In this document: in pieces, positions 40,785 to 48,344 of the stretch | Layout of the letters: the number at the start of each line of letters is the position of its first letter | Position numbering within the stretch: the stretch's first letter is position 1 | Origin: Akkermansiaceae bacterium | Lineage (GTDB): Bacteria > Verrucomicrobiota > Verrucomicrobiia > Verrucomicrobiales > Akkermansiaceae | Length of the DNA: 64,000 nucleotides | Direction: 5' to 3' | Assembly (NCBI GenBank): GCA_024233115.1 | Contig: JACKQB010000004.1 | Location: 372,001 to 436,000, forward strand | Notes under the pieces: generated by a model | Seen by the model: only the letters and a program-made list of their open reading frames with translations | What the model was told of the DNA's origin: nothing | Database searches by the model: none | Translations under genes and position numbers: made by a program

Positions 40785-41807
40785 TTATTTGGTGTAAGTG
40801 GTATTGATATCGAGCATCACGCTGAGGATGGTGTTCCAGGTCTGTTGCTGCTCCAGTGTCGCGTTTGGAAACATACAGCCATCCCAGCACAGATGTTTGA
40901 TTTCCGGGCGCTGGTTGCCATTCTCATCCAGCAACCAGTAGCCGGCACACCTGGTGATGTCGAGCCGACCATTCGGGTCGTCGGCAGGACAGTGGCGGCC
41001 TGTTTGATCGTGCTTGCCGGCACCATGCACCGTGCCGTCGTTTTGGGCGACATGAAAATCATACGTCCACGGACGGAGCCGGTCGGTCATTTGCTGGTAA
41101 GCCGACCAGAATTCCTCATCCGAATAAGGTTCCTTCAACAGGGCGTGCTCACCGGCATTGTATCCCAGCAGGTAGAGGTAGCTGTGGGCGAGATCCGCTT
41201 GAAATCCGAGCCTGCCGGGCATGCCAACCTCCTCCAGAAGGTCAAGCATGTCCTTCCACGAGTGCATTCCCGCCCAACAGATTTCGCCTTCGGCGACCAA
41301 TACCTCGTTGTAGTCAGCCGCAATGCTCGCGCATTCTTTGAAGGTCCCGGCTATGAGCCTCGTTCCGGCGACGGGGTCCTTCGCCCATTCCTCCACGCCG
41401 GTTGCGGAGTCAATCCGGATCGAACCATACTGTCGCACGCCATGTTGATTCAGGAGGCCGGCATAACGGCAGGCTTTTTCCATGGCCAGAACAAAGCGTT
41501 TCCTGTCCTCTACACTACCCATGGCACTACCACCGACCGCACTCTGCCAAACAGGAGCCACCACCGATCCGATCTTCAGCCCCATGTCGGCAATTTTGTC
41601 AGCCAGGCGCAGTACTTCGTCCTCGTCTGCATCGATGTCGAGATGCGGGTGAAACAAGAACAGGTCCACTCCGTCGAAAGTCTTGCCTTCGACATCGCTG
41701 TTTGTTGTGAGTTCAAGCATCCGGTCCAGACTGACGGGCGGTTCAGCAGAGCCCACTTCCTTGCCCACCAGTCCGGGCCACATTGCGTTATGTAGTTTCC
41801 AACCCAT
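40785..41807 (-). CDS. Sugar isomerase-like TIM barrel (first of three)
   Basis: A 340-residue member of the xylose-isomerase-like TIM barrel superfamily. Visible elements: FDGVDLFLFHPHLDID, the VLVAEGEICWAGMHSWKDML strand with Glu, GRLGFQADLAHSYLYLLGYN with Asp and His, and YDFHVAQNDGTVHGAGKHDQTGRHCP with several possible metal ligands. It is longer than its two neighbours and less alike. First TIM barrel gene after the GH10 gene, with a 42-base spacer containing a short tandem repeat. Probable role: isomerisation of the sugar released by the glycosidase. Confidence 0.8.
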   Translation of the reverse strand: MGWKLHNAMWPGLVGKEVGSAEPPVSLDRMLELTTNSDVEGKTFDGVDLFLFHPHLDIDADEDEVLRLADKIADMGLKIGSVVAPVWQSAVGGSAMGSVEDRKRFVLAMEKACRYAGLLNQHGVRQYGSIRIDSATGVEEWAKDPVAGTRLIAGTFKECASIAADYNEVLVAEGEICWAGMHSWKDMLDLLEEVGMPGRLGFQADLAHSYLYLLGYNAGEHALLKEPYSDEEFWSAYQQMTDRLRPWTYDFHVAQNDGTVHGAGKHDQTGRHCPADDPNGRLDITRCAGYWLLDENGNQRPEIKHLCWDGCMFPNATLEQQQTWNTILSVMLDINTTYTK

Positions 41808-41834
41808 TGTTACATTTTTCCTGGATGCATTTTC

Positions 41835-41850
41835 TTGTTACCCTGTTACT
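41835..41850 (-). repeat. Octamer direct repeat between GH10 and isomerase genes
   Basis: GAGTAACA and GGGTAACA on the gene strand, overlapping the GH10 stop. Weaker and farther from the next start codon than the other arrays. Confidence 0.4.
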
Positions 41851-42953
41851 CACTTCGCTGCCTCAAGCAACGTCCTTTGAATGGCGTAGTAGGCGGGTTT
41901 GGGTTTAAAGTCATCGTAGAGAATACAGCCATTCCACGCTTTTGTTTTCACCCACTGGTCGCCGTCGCTGATGTTCCAAACATTCCAGGTGACTACGCCG
42001 GTGTGCCGCTTTTCAAGGAGTATGCTGAGTATTGCGGCGAAGGTATTTGCCTGCGCCTCGTAGTCCTTTTTATCTTTCCGCAACCAGACATTGTTCTCCG
42101 TGACATGAAACGACAGCTTGTTCGCATGTGCCCAATCGATCAACTCACGCAAGCGCCGCTCGTTGCCGGGCTCCCGTTCCCAGCCCACATTCACATGCGC
42201 CTGCCAGCCGATGCCATCAACGCGCAAGCCATGCTTTCTCAGGTAAGGAACAAGGGCCTTTACCTTGTCCCACATCGGTTTTTCCATGCTGCCATGCTGG
42301 TTGATAATCAGCTTGGTGTTAGGTGCTTGTCTGGTGGCAATCTCGAATGCCATCTTGATATAAAGCGGAGGGCGGAGGGGGTCGCTTTCATCATAGCCGA
42401 TCTTCGGCCACGGGTTTTCCCATTTGTCGGTGCCGGGTTTCGGACCAAACCACTCGCCGTTGGTGGAGACGGTTTCATTGACCACATCCATCCACTTCAC
42501 GTGTTTGTAGTGATCGTATCGCTTACAAAGCGCCGTCATAAACTCAGCCAGGTTTTGCTGGAGTTCGGTAGCCGTACGATCATCGTGCATTGCCCATCGG
42601 GAACATTGCGGACTGATGGGCCCGTGTAATCGGATTACCTGCTTATTACCAGCACAGCGTTTTACCCAGGCGTCTGAATTTTTCCAATTCCACTTGTTAG
42701 GCGATGGATGGATGTAGGGCTGTTTGAAATCGTTTTCGGGTGTCACGTAGCTGAACTCCCGGTCGAGCACGATTCCCGATCCACGTTCCAGCTTTCCCCA
42801 ACCTGTCGTGCCGCCAATATAGACGTTGCCCTCCGCATATTTCTCCGCGACAATGTCTTTCAGACGCTTTCCAGAGGGCACGGGTGGCACCGCTGGTAAA
42901 GCTGCAGTTAGTAGAACCACAGCACTAACAATTATAATAATTATACTCTTCAT
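41850..42953 (-). CDS. GH10 family endo-beta-1,4-xylanase-like enzyme
   Basis: A 367-residue secreted glycoside hydrolase of family 10. The signal peptide is unusual, with an Ile run (MKSIIIIIVSAVVLLTAALP). Acid/base Glu160 lies in KWMDVVNETVS and nucleophile Glu286 in LSFHVTENNVW. The VDGIGWQAHVN strand and the C-terminal VVTWNVWNISDGDQW are typical. Two family motifs are altered: the usual RGHTLVWH reads IRLHGPISPQ, and the YNDY-like segment reads INQHGS, so the subsites and perhaps the substrate differ from ordinary xylan. Starts an operon with three sugar-isomerase-like genes. Confidence 0.88.
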   Translation of the reverse strand: MKSIIIIIVSAVVLLTAALPAVPPVPSGKRLKDIVAEKYAEGNVYIGGTTGWGKLERGSGIVLDREFSYVTPENDFKQPYIHPSPNKWNWKNSDAWVKRCAGNKQVIRLHGPISPQCSRWAMHDDRTATELQQNLAEFMTALCKRYDHYKHVKWMDVVNETVSTNGEWFGPKPGTDKWENPWPKIGYDESDPLRPPLYIKMAFEIATRQAPNTKLIINQHGSMEKPMWDKVKALVPYLRKHGLRVDGIGWQAHVNVGWEREPGNERRLRELIDWAHANKLSFHVTENNVWLRKDKKDYEAQANTFAAILSILLEKRHTGVVTWNVWNISDGDQWVKTKAWNGCILYDDFKPKPAYYAIQRTLLEAAK

Positions 42954-42984
42954 TTGTCAATCAGCTTGTATTTTCTGCGATAAA

Positions 42985-43227
42985 TCAAACGTGTTTCCCC
43001 GCCGGCCCATGGTCATATTCCATGTGTCGAATGGCAAACCCATGCTCTTGATGAATCCCTCTGAACTCTCCACCACTGACGAATCCTGCATCCACAACCA
43101 GGTTCTTGTTTTTACAGAACCAGACTGCGCGCTTTAACGACTCGACACCGTAATCTGACTTCGCATGCCGTTCCCGCCACCAAGTCGCAATCCGGTCGTA
43201 TTGTCCAGCTGTTTGATCAGGCTTCAT
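42985..43227 (-). pseudogene. Remnant of a SAM-dependent methyltransferase
   Basis: An 80-codon frame from ATG 43227. The N-terminus (DQTAGQYDRIATWWRERHAK then SDYGVESLKRAVWFCKNKN) matches the start of a known class I methyltransferase type, but the SAM-binding motif I has decayed to VVDAGFVSGGEF where VLDVGCGSGGRF is expected, and the frame stops soon after. The rest of the domain (about 120 residues) is absent downstream. Best read as a broken gene. Confidence 0.5.
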
Positions 43228-43360
43228 CACTTGTTCCCATTCAAGCTATTTGCTGCTTGTTTTGTGTCGACTCAATTCACCGCTTCTTTCTGTCTGGCTA
43301 CATAGCAGCATTATACATCCGACCATACCATCCCCCCGTGGTATTGCTCGCCATTCGTTA

Positions 43361-43780
43361 TCATCCTGAAAATGCCAATTCGATAAGCCGGATAACAGAC
43401 TCAGAGCAGCGGAAGTCAATCTGCACCTGACGGTTCGCATACCTGGTAAGTATCATCTGCAACTCGACCGGCGTACCCGAGTCATTGATTTGAAACAGGT
43501 ATGTTGCTGACCGATTTCTCTTAAGCTCAACCAGCCGTTGTAGCACCCTGTCCAGATGCATGGCTTCCAGCCCATCAATCATCGGGAACATTTGCCTCAA
43601 ACGAGGAGTAAATTCATCTACCTCCCCTTGGAATATACAATGTGCATGAGGTAAGATGATATCATTCTCACCGGCTTCACCCAAATCCTGCTCAAGTGGT
43701 GATTTAAACAAGCGGTCGGCTATGGCCTCGACCCCCTTCTCAATGAGTAAACCTACAATCCCGAATCTTGCGATGAACAT
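43361..43780 (-). CDS. Hypothetical protein
   Basis: A 139-residue protein from ATG 43780, chosen because AAGGAG lies four bases upstream, one of the few Shine-Dalgarno-like sites in the window. The sequence (MFIARFGIVGLLIEKGVEA...) has no motif that I recognise. A GGCCTACACTA-type motif lies 67 bases upstream. It may be a real gene of unknown function or a relic; base composition here is lower in G+C than in the flanking operons. Confidence 0.4.
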   Translation of the reverse strand: MFIARFGIVGLLIEKGVEAIADRLFKSPLEQDLGEAGENDIILPHAHCIFQGEVDEFTPRLRQMFPMIDGLEAMHLDRVLQRLVELKRNRSATYLFQINDSGTPVELQMILTRYANRQVQIDFRCSESVIRLIELAFSG

Positions 43781-43841
43781 GCTGCTCCTTGAATGGAGGG
43801 TTAAACCATGACCGTCAACGCAAGATGAATGCCGATGGCTA

Positions 43842-43860
43842 AGGCCTACACTACCAATCC
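43842..43860 (-). promoter_or_regulatory. GGCCTACACTACCAATCC motif upstream of hypothetical gene
   Basis: About 67 bases before the 43780 start; shares GGCCTACACTA with the 24348 site and TACACTA with the 38921 site. Confidence 0.35.
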
Positions 43861-43884
43861 CCCAACGATACCTACTGCATACGT

Positions 43885-44250
43885 TTAATATTGAGCGGTT
43901 TTCAACATTACCAGCGTACACGCTTCAACTACTTCGATCCCCTCAGCCCGCAACCCCTTTTCCAGGACAGCGTCCTCAGTACCAGGGTTGAAAATCACCC
44001 TGCCGGGCTTCAGGGCTATCAATTTCTCTATCATGGTAGACAAAATTTCCGGCCTAACATAAATTGTCACCGTATCTATAGGCGGGAGCTCATCATTCAG
44101 ATCGGTGATTACTGCCACACCATCAATTTCACCCCCGCTCGGATGATAGGGCAGCACCGTGTGCCCGGCAGCAGTCAAGGCCTTCTGTGCCATATTTGAA
44201 TACCTGTCCTCTCTCGGGCTTGCTCCGATGATTATCGTTGTCCGGTTCAT
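43885..44250 (-). CDS. CoA-binding domain protein (YccU-like)
   Basis: A 121-residue cytosolic protein from ATG 44250 (MNRTTIIIGASPREDRYSN). It is a single Rossmann-type CoA-binding domain: the GASPREDRYSNMA loop, VLPYHPSGGEIDG, the ITDLNDELPPIDTVTIYVRPE strand, and PGRVIFNPGTEDAVLEKGL. Members of this family bind CoA or nucleotides; the physiological role is unknown. It follows the cupin gene on the same strand by about 30 bases. Confidence 0.85.
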   Translation of the reverse strand: MNRTTIIIGASPREDRYSNMAQKALTAAGHTVLPYHPSGGEIDGVAVITDLNDELPPIDTVTIYVRPEILSTMIEKLIALKPGRVIFNPGTEDAVLEKGLRAEGIEVVEACTLVMLKTAQY

Positions 44251-44281
44251 GCAGCTCAATCTACCACCACAACCCAGGAGA

Positions 44282-44626
44282 TCAAACATCAAACCACTCG
44301 TCATTCGGATCAAATGCAGGTACCGGGATATTTACAATTTTCAGGTTTCCTAATGCCCGATGTCTACACCCCGGCTTTATCAATACCGCGGTCATAGGCC
44401 TGACCTGCACCCGCTCGCCGTCTAACTCCAAATACCCCTCCCCTTCGAGCACCAAATAGATTTCCGTTAGCCTTTTATGGTAATGGGATTTGCTGTCTTC
44501 CGATATATCCACCAGATGGATCGACGCCACATCATTGTCCCCACAGACAAATGCCCGTCTAGTCATTCCACACGGGCATCGGGTGGGCTCTATTTCGTCA
44601 AGGTGTTCAACAAGGTATTTTTTCAT
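44282..44626 (-). CDS. Cupin-domain protein
   Basis: A 114-residue single-domain cupin from ATG 44626 (MKKYLVEHLDEIEPTRCPCG). Motif 1 is SHYHKRLTEIYLVLEGEGYLEL, with metal-binding His and Glu, and motif 2 is IKPGCRHRALG with His. The N-terminal CPCG is notable. Small cupins of this type often bind metal and act as sugar or phenolic enzymes or as sensors; the substrate cannot be told. Probably an operon with the CoA-binding protein. Confidence 0.85.
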   Translation of the reverse strand: MKKYLVEHLDEIEPTRCPCGMTRRAFVCGDNDVASIHLVDISEDSKSHYHKRLTEIYLVLEGEGYLELDGERVQVRPMTAVLIKPGCRHRALGNLKIVNIPVPAFDPNDEWFDV

Positions 44627-44689
44627 CGTTGTAATCGACACACACCTCAAAGCTAAGGCCAGTTGGATGGGGGGACGACGGGGTGCCGC

Positions 44690-46639
44690 CTAGCCACCGG
44701 TTTTGGGAGTGCGTTTTTTGCCGGTTTTGACGGCGGGTGTTGCGTTACGCATGTTAGGTTTGCCGCTGTCTTTTGGGGCATTTTGCTGTTGCTGCATTTG
44801 TTCGGCACGCTCGGCCATGCGTTCCATGAAGGACTTTTTACCGGGCTTGCCAGGTTTGCTGCGTTTGGTCAACTCCGGCTCGGGCAGCCTGTTGGTGAGC
44901 CATGTCTGGCCGATGGAGAAGATGTTCTGGGTGGTCCAGTAGAGTGCGAGCGCGGAGGCGAAGTTATAACAGAAGAAGAAGAACATCAGCGGCATGAACA
45001 TCATGATGCGCTGCTGCATTTTATCGCCGGTCTTCGGTGTCATCCTCATCTGCAAGACCATGGTGACGGCCATCAGGATGGGCAGGAGGTTGATGGGGAG
45101 CTGGTTGCCTAACAGCGGCAGGTCGAAGGGCAGGTGAAAGACGTGCAGGGTATCGGGCATCGACAGGTCATCGACCCAGAGGAAACCCTGTCCACGGAGT
45201 TCGACCGCATACTGGAGCATACGGTAGTAGCCGAAGAAAATGGGGATCTGCAGGAACATCGGCAGACAGCCACCCATCGGGTTGATCTGGTATTCCTTGT
45301 AAAGCTTCATCGTTTCCTGGTTCAGCTTGTTGGGATTGTCCTTGTACTTCTCACGCATGTCCTTCATCATCGGCTGAAGCTTGCTCATACGCTTCATGGT
45401 GCGTGTGGACTTGTTGTGCAGTGGCCAGATAACGATGCGGATCAGGATGGTGAGTGCGATGATCGAGAGACCCCACGCCCACTTGTTGGCGGTTTTGGAA
45501 AAGACACCATCATGGAGCCAGTTGAGCACATTGTTGAGGACCACACTGACGGGGGTGAACCAGCCGTAGTTCATGACCTCGGATGTGCCGGCCTCCATTT
45601 TCTTAAGCACGCTGTAGTGCTTGGGGCCGATGTAGATGGAGTAGGCAAAGTTGGCGAGTTCACCGGGGGCGAGACGGCGGTCGGGCATGGAAAAACCGGA
45701 GCGCACGGCATACTTGGGGCTTTCCGGATCATCACCGGGGATACGGACCTTCTCGGACCTTGCCCAGATGGTGGAGGCGTATTTGCCGGACGGGCGGATG
45801 AGGGTGGTGAAGAACTGGTTGGAGACACCGGCGAACTCCAGGTCTTCCGCGCTTTCCTGGAACAGGGGGCGTGCACCGCGGAAGAATCCTTTTTTAAACC
45901 AGCTGCTGTCTTTGTTGGTGAGCGAGCCGTCGTCGAGGTAGAAGGCACCGCCCTGGTTCTCCCATTCGCGCGGGTGGAGGGGGGATGCGGCGCCTGCGTA
46001 GAGTGAGTAGTTCGCCAGATTGGCGATGCCGGTGCCGGTGTTGACGATGGTGATGTCGAGTTTCAGCATCCATGGGGCACCGGCCAGGTTTTCGTCCTGC
46101 ACGAGTGACCATTTTTTGGTGATCTTCAGGCCATCGGGTGTGGTGGCCTCACAGAAGACGGCATTGTCTCCCGTGACGAGATCGTAATAGGAGGTGAGGT
46201 ATTCGTCCGGGCCGCTGCAGATGGTGCCGATGGGTGCGGGTGAGTGCTGGTTGAGAACCACCTTTTCCGTGGTCGAGCCGACCGCCATCTGGTTGAGCAT
46301 GGTGGCCGTCTTGATACCGCCGCCGTGGGAGCTGATGGCAAACCTCGCCACCTCCTGTCCCTTTTTGTTTTTGGTGGTGAGGTATTCGATATTCTCACCG
46401 ACGGTTTCGACCGGGGGCTCCTTGACGAGCCCGCCCTTGCCTTTTCCTGTCGGTGGGGTGGCGCCGTCAGCACCGGGTGTCGCTGCGCCCGCCGGGGTAC
46501 TGGCGCCGTCCGGATTGGCCGTTTGTTCCGTTTGATCGGCGGCGGGGGTGTCTTTCTTGGGCGGCTCGGGTCTGAAGTAGAAGTTCAGCGCGAGGAGAAT
46601 TCCGCAGATTGTGAGTATGATCCATCCTTTACGGTCCAT
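44690..46639 (-). CDS. yidC: YidC membrane protein insertase
   Basis: A 649-residue insertase that folds and inserts inner-membrane proteins, alone or with SecYEG. N-terminal helix (GWIILTICGILLALNFYF), a Pro/Ala/Gly-rich linker (about 25-65), the large periplasmic P2 beta domain (about 70-360), then the Oxa1-type core with WGLSIIALTILIRIVIWPLHN, the cytoplasmic coiled-coil hairpin, and MGGCLPMFLQIPIFFGYYR. A basic C-terminal tail may contact ribosomes. Gene order rpmH-rnpA-yidD-yidC is the widely conserved one. Heptamer repeats end eight bases before the start. Confidence 0.97.
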   Translation of the reverse strand: MDRKGWIILTICGILLALNFYFRPEPPKKDTPAADQTEQTANPDGASTPAGAATPGADGATPPTGKGKGGLVKEPPVETVGENIEYLTTKNKKGQEVARFAISSHGGGIKTATMLNQMAVGSTTEKVVLNQHSPAPIGTICSGPDEYLTSYYDLVTGDNAVFCEATTPDGLKITKKWSLVQDENLAGAPWMLKLDITIVNTGTGIANLANYSLYAGAASPLHPREWENQGGAFYLDDGSLTNKDSSWFKKGFFRGARPLFQESAEDLEFAGVSNQFFTTLIRPSGKYASTIWARSEKVRIPGDDPESPKYAVRSGFSMPDRRLAPGELANFAYSIYIGPKHYSVLKKMEAGTSEVMNYGWFTPVSVVLNNVLNWLHDGVFSKTANKWAWGLSIIALTILIRIVIWPLHNKSTRTMKRMSKLQPMMKDMREKYKDNPNKLNQETMKLYKEYQINPMGGCLPMFLQIPIFFGYYRMLQYAVELRGQGFLWVDDLSMPDTLHVFHLPFDLPLLGNQLPINLLPILMAVTMVLQMRMTPKTGDKMQQRIMMFMPLMFFFFCYNFASALALYWTTQNIFSIGQTWLTNRLPEPELTKRSKPGKPGKKSFMERMAERAEQMQQQQNAPKDSGKPNMRNATPAVKTGKKRTPKTGG

Positions 46640-46647
46640 GGTGAATT

Positions 46648-46675
46648 AGTTATCGGTTAATAGTTATCGGTTATT
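46648..46675 (-). repeat. Heptamer tandem array before yidC
   Basis: On the gene strand four 7-base units (AATAACC, GATAACT, ATTAACC, GATAACT) end eight bases before the yidC ATG. No Shine-Dalgarno sequence is present. Confidence 0.75.
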
Positions 46676-46709
46676 GGAAAGAGTCGGTGGCTCGGACGAG
46701 CCGGGGAGA

Positions 46710-46979
46710 CTATTTTTCTGTGTGCGTTTTTGGAGGGACGGGGTCGTCGCCGCAGCCGCCCCAGGGATGGCAGCGGCAAATGCGGCGAATGCCAAGCCAT
46801 GATCCGCGGTAGGGGCCGTGAATGTGAACAGCCTGGAGAAAGTAGTTTGAGCAGGTGGGGTGAAACCGGCAACCGGAATTTGGTCCGGCAACGGCTTTGA
46901 GGATAGGGTTGAGGAATTTCTGGTAGAGGCGGATGGCTCCGTGGATCAGGTGGCTGAGGGTTGTGGCAAGGAGTTTCAA
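46710..46979 (-). CDS. yidD: YidD membrane protein insertion efficiency factor
   Basis: An 89-residue YidD protein. Family sequence is clear: GAIRLYQKFLNPIL, then CRFHPTCSNYFLQAV, and HPWGGCGDDPVP. The start codon is TTG at 46979 (coding strand TTGAAACTC), as no ATG lies near the conserved N-terminus. It begins 18 bases after the rnpA stop, within a run of pyrimidine-rich heptamers. Confidence 0.93.
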   Translation of the reverse strand: MKLLATTLSHLIHGAIRLYQKFLNPILKAVAGPNSGCRFHPTCSNYFLQAVHIHGPYRGSWLGIRRICRCHPWGGCGDDPVPPKTHTEK

Positions 46980-46980
46980 C

Positions 46981-47015
46981 GGATCGGGAGGCGAGGGTCA
47001 GGGAGCGGGGGTCAG
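46981..47015 (-). repeat. Heptamer-phased array at rnpA/yidD junction
   Basis: On the gene strand CTGACCC, CCGCTCC, CTGACCC, TCGCCTC and CCGATCC follow one another with period 7, ending one base before the TTG start of yidD. It overlaps the last codons of rnpA. Confidence 0.55.
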
Positions 47016-47360
47016 GAGGGCCAGTCGACGGGCTTGTTTGAGCCAGTCTTTTTCCAGTTCGTCGAAGGTGGCCTGTGGTGCGCGCCAGCGCAAGACGGTA
47101 ACGACATAGCGGTTTCCATGGTCGTTGTTGATTAGGTGGAAGTGCTTGGTGAGGATGGCCTGGATGCGGCGGCGAAGGAGGTTGCGGGTGACGGCGTTAC
47201 CAATTTTGCGGGTGACGATGACACCGGTCTTGTGGTGCGGCAGTTGCGGATCGCTCAGGGTGCTGAGCACGAGGTAGGCACCGCCCTTGGCTTCGCCCTC
47301 CGTGCGAGTGCGGGCGAACTCCGCCTGGCGTGTCATGCTGTATTTTCTGGTAAGGCGCAT
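46998..47360 (-). CDS. rnpA: Ribonuclease P protein component
   Basis: A 120-residue RNase P protein, the basic subunit that helps RNase P RNA trim tRNA 5' ends. The start at 47360 (MRLTRKYSMTRQAEFARTR) fits the family; an open frame upstream would overlap rpmH. Key features: TGVIVTRKIGNAVTRNLLRRRI (RNR-type motif) and the following helix KHFHLINN. It lies 124 bases after rpmH, with a hairpin between that could lower rnpA expression relative to rpmH. Confidence 0.94.
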   Translation of the reverse strand: MRLTRKYSMTRQAEFARTRTEGEAKGGAYLVLSTLSDPQLPHHKTGVIVTRKIGNAVTRNLLRRRIQAILTKHFHLINNDHGNRYVVTVLRWRAPQATFDELEKDWLKQARRLALLTPAP

Positions 47361-47407
47361 GATGACGAGGGGGCATGATACCTGTGATCTTCTCCTGAGA
47401 CGTAGAA

Positions 47408-47433
47408 ACGGCCACCTGTGGGAGGGTGGCCGT
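47408..47433 (-). terminator. Hairpin between rpmH and rnpA
   Basis: A perfect 9-base stem ACGGCCACC/GGTGGCCGT with an 8-base loop followed by TTC on the minus strand. The short T-run suggests an attenuator or mRNA-stability element rather than a full terminator. Confidence 0.5.
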
Positions 47434-47484
47434 GGAAAATTACTCACTGTGCGTCGATCAAGCGGGATACCCTTGAGGCTGCCG

Positions 47485-47673
47485 TTAAGCGGCCTTCGTG
47501 TGCTGCTTGACGTGGCGCTTGAAGTGGATCTCGGCACCCTTAGGGAGAAGACGCTTACGGCCTTTCTGGCGACGGCGGCGGAGGCAGTCACGACCAGCTT
47601 TGGTGCTCATGCGTGCGCGGAAACCGTGTTGGCGTTTACGGGTGCGCTTGGATGGTTGGTAGGTGCGTTTCAT
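47485..47673 (-). CDS. rpmH: Ribosomal protein L34 with C-terminal extension
   Basis: A 62-residue L34. The core MKRTYQPSKRTRKRQHGFRA to RRRRQKGRKRL is standard, but about 19 extra residues (LPKGAEIHFKRHVKQHTKA and one more) follow where most L34 proteins end at about 45. The extension is basic and could reach further into rRNA. It is the first gene of the rpmH-rnpA-yidD-yidC block, with a consensus promoter upstream. Confidence 0.95.
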   Translation of the reverse strand: MKRTYQPSKRTRKRQHGFRARMSTKAGRDCLRRRRQKGRKRLLPKGAEIHFKRHVKQHTKAA

Positions 47674-47682
47674 GGTGAAAGA

Positions 47683-47696
47683 GGTTAATGGTTAAG
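47683..47696 (-). repeat. Heptamer pair before rpmH
   Basis: CTTAACC and ATTAACC on the gene strand, ending nine bases before the rpmH ATG; same family as the arrays before yidC and actE. Confidence 0.55.
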
Positions 47697-47719
47697 ATTT
47701 TCGCCTTGGGCGGGCGGGC

Positions 47720-47747
47720 AAACTAGGGATTTTCCGCCTCTTGTCAA
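47720..47747 (-). promoter_or_regulatory. Predicted housekeeping promoter of rpmH operon
   Basis: On the minus strand TTGACA (47747-47742), a 16-base spacer, then TAGTTT (47725-47720), about 46 bases before the rpmH start. AT-rich sequence lies upstream of the -35 box (about 47765-47800) and could act as an UP element. Confidence 0.65.
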
Positions 47748-47827
47748 CCCGGCATTCACAAGGAATTGCAATTTTCTTAAAAAAAACTCCACAGAGCAGC
47801 CCAAATGATGCTAAAAAGCGGTCGTAA

Positions 47828-48322
47828 ATGCCAAGCAACGACGCACCCATCAAAGAGGCCGCGCAGCGACAGAACGTCCGCGTTGAGCCCGCCACCATCG
47901 AAGACTTGCCGGAACTCGTCCAGCTCGTGGAGGAGCTGATGATGCTTCAGGGTGAATTTGTACCCAATCCCGAAGCACACGAGCGCGGTGTCGCCTTGAT
48001 CCTTGAGCAGCCGAACCGGGGCCGTATTTTCGTCCTGCGCAATGACGACCGGATATTCGGGATGGTCAACCTGCTGTTCACCATCTCCACGGCTATGGGC
48101 GGACTGGTGATTTTGCTTGAGGATTTTGTGATCCATCCGAAGCACCGGGGCCAGGGGTATGGCTCGATGCTGCTGGACTACGTGGCTGATTTTGCGAAAA
48201 AGAAAAACTTCAAGCGCATTACCCTGTTAACGGACAAGATGGGAACCGACTCACAGAATTTCTTTAAAAAGGAAGGTTTTGAGTACTCCAACATGATCCC
48301 GATGCGCAGGGTCATCGATTGA
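47828..48322 (+). CDS. GNAT family N-acetyltransferase
   Basis: A 164-residue acetyltransferase of the GNAT superfamily. The acetyl-CoA-binding motif is VIHPKHRGQGYGSMLLDYV (R/Q-x-x-G-x-G/A form, about residues 101-120), preceded by the beta-4 strand VILLED. The C-terminal NFFKKEGFEYS is typical. The N-terminus begins with a flexible MPSNDAPIKEAAQRQ segment. Substrate unknown. It is transcribed divergently from the rpmH block and converges with the gene at 48345. Confidence 0.87.
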   Translation: MPSNDAPIKEAAQRQNVRVEPATIEDLPELVQLVEELMMLQGEFVPNPEAHERGVALILEQPNRGRIFVLRNDDRIFGMVNLLFTISTAMGGLVILLEDFVIHPKHRGQGYGSMLLDYVADFAKKKNFKRITLLTDKMGTDSQNFFKKEGFEYSNMIPMRRVID

Positions 48323-48344
48323 TGGTCAACAGGCCGGCGGTTTT

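Noticed and set aside
43246..43440. 64-codon minus frame
   Set aside because: Low-complexity, overlaps the end of the 43361 gene and lacks any motif.
47361..47591. Longer rnpA start at 47591
   Set aside because: It would overlap rpmH and add a non-homologous Ser/Pro/Arg-rich leader; ATG 47360 gives a normal RnpA.
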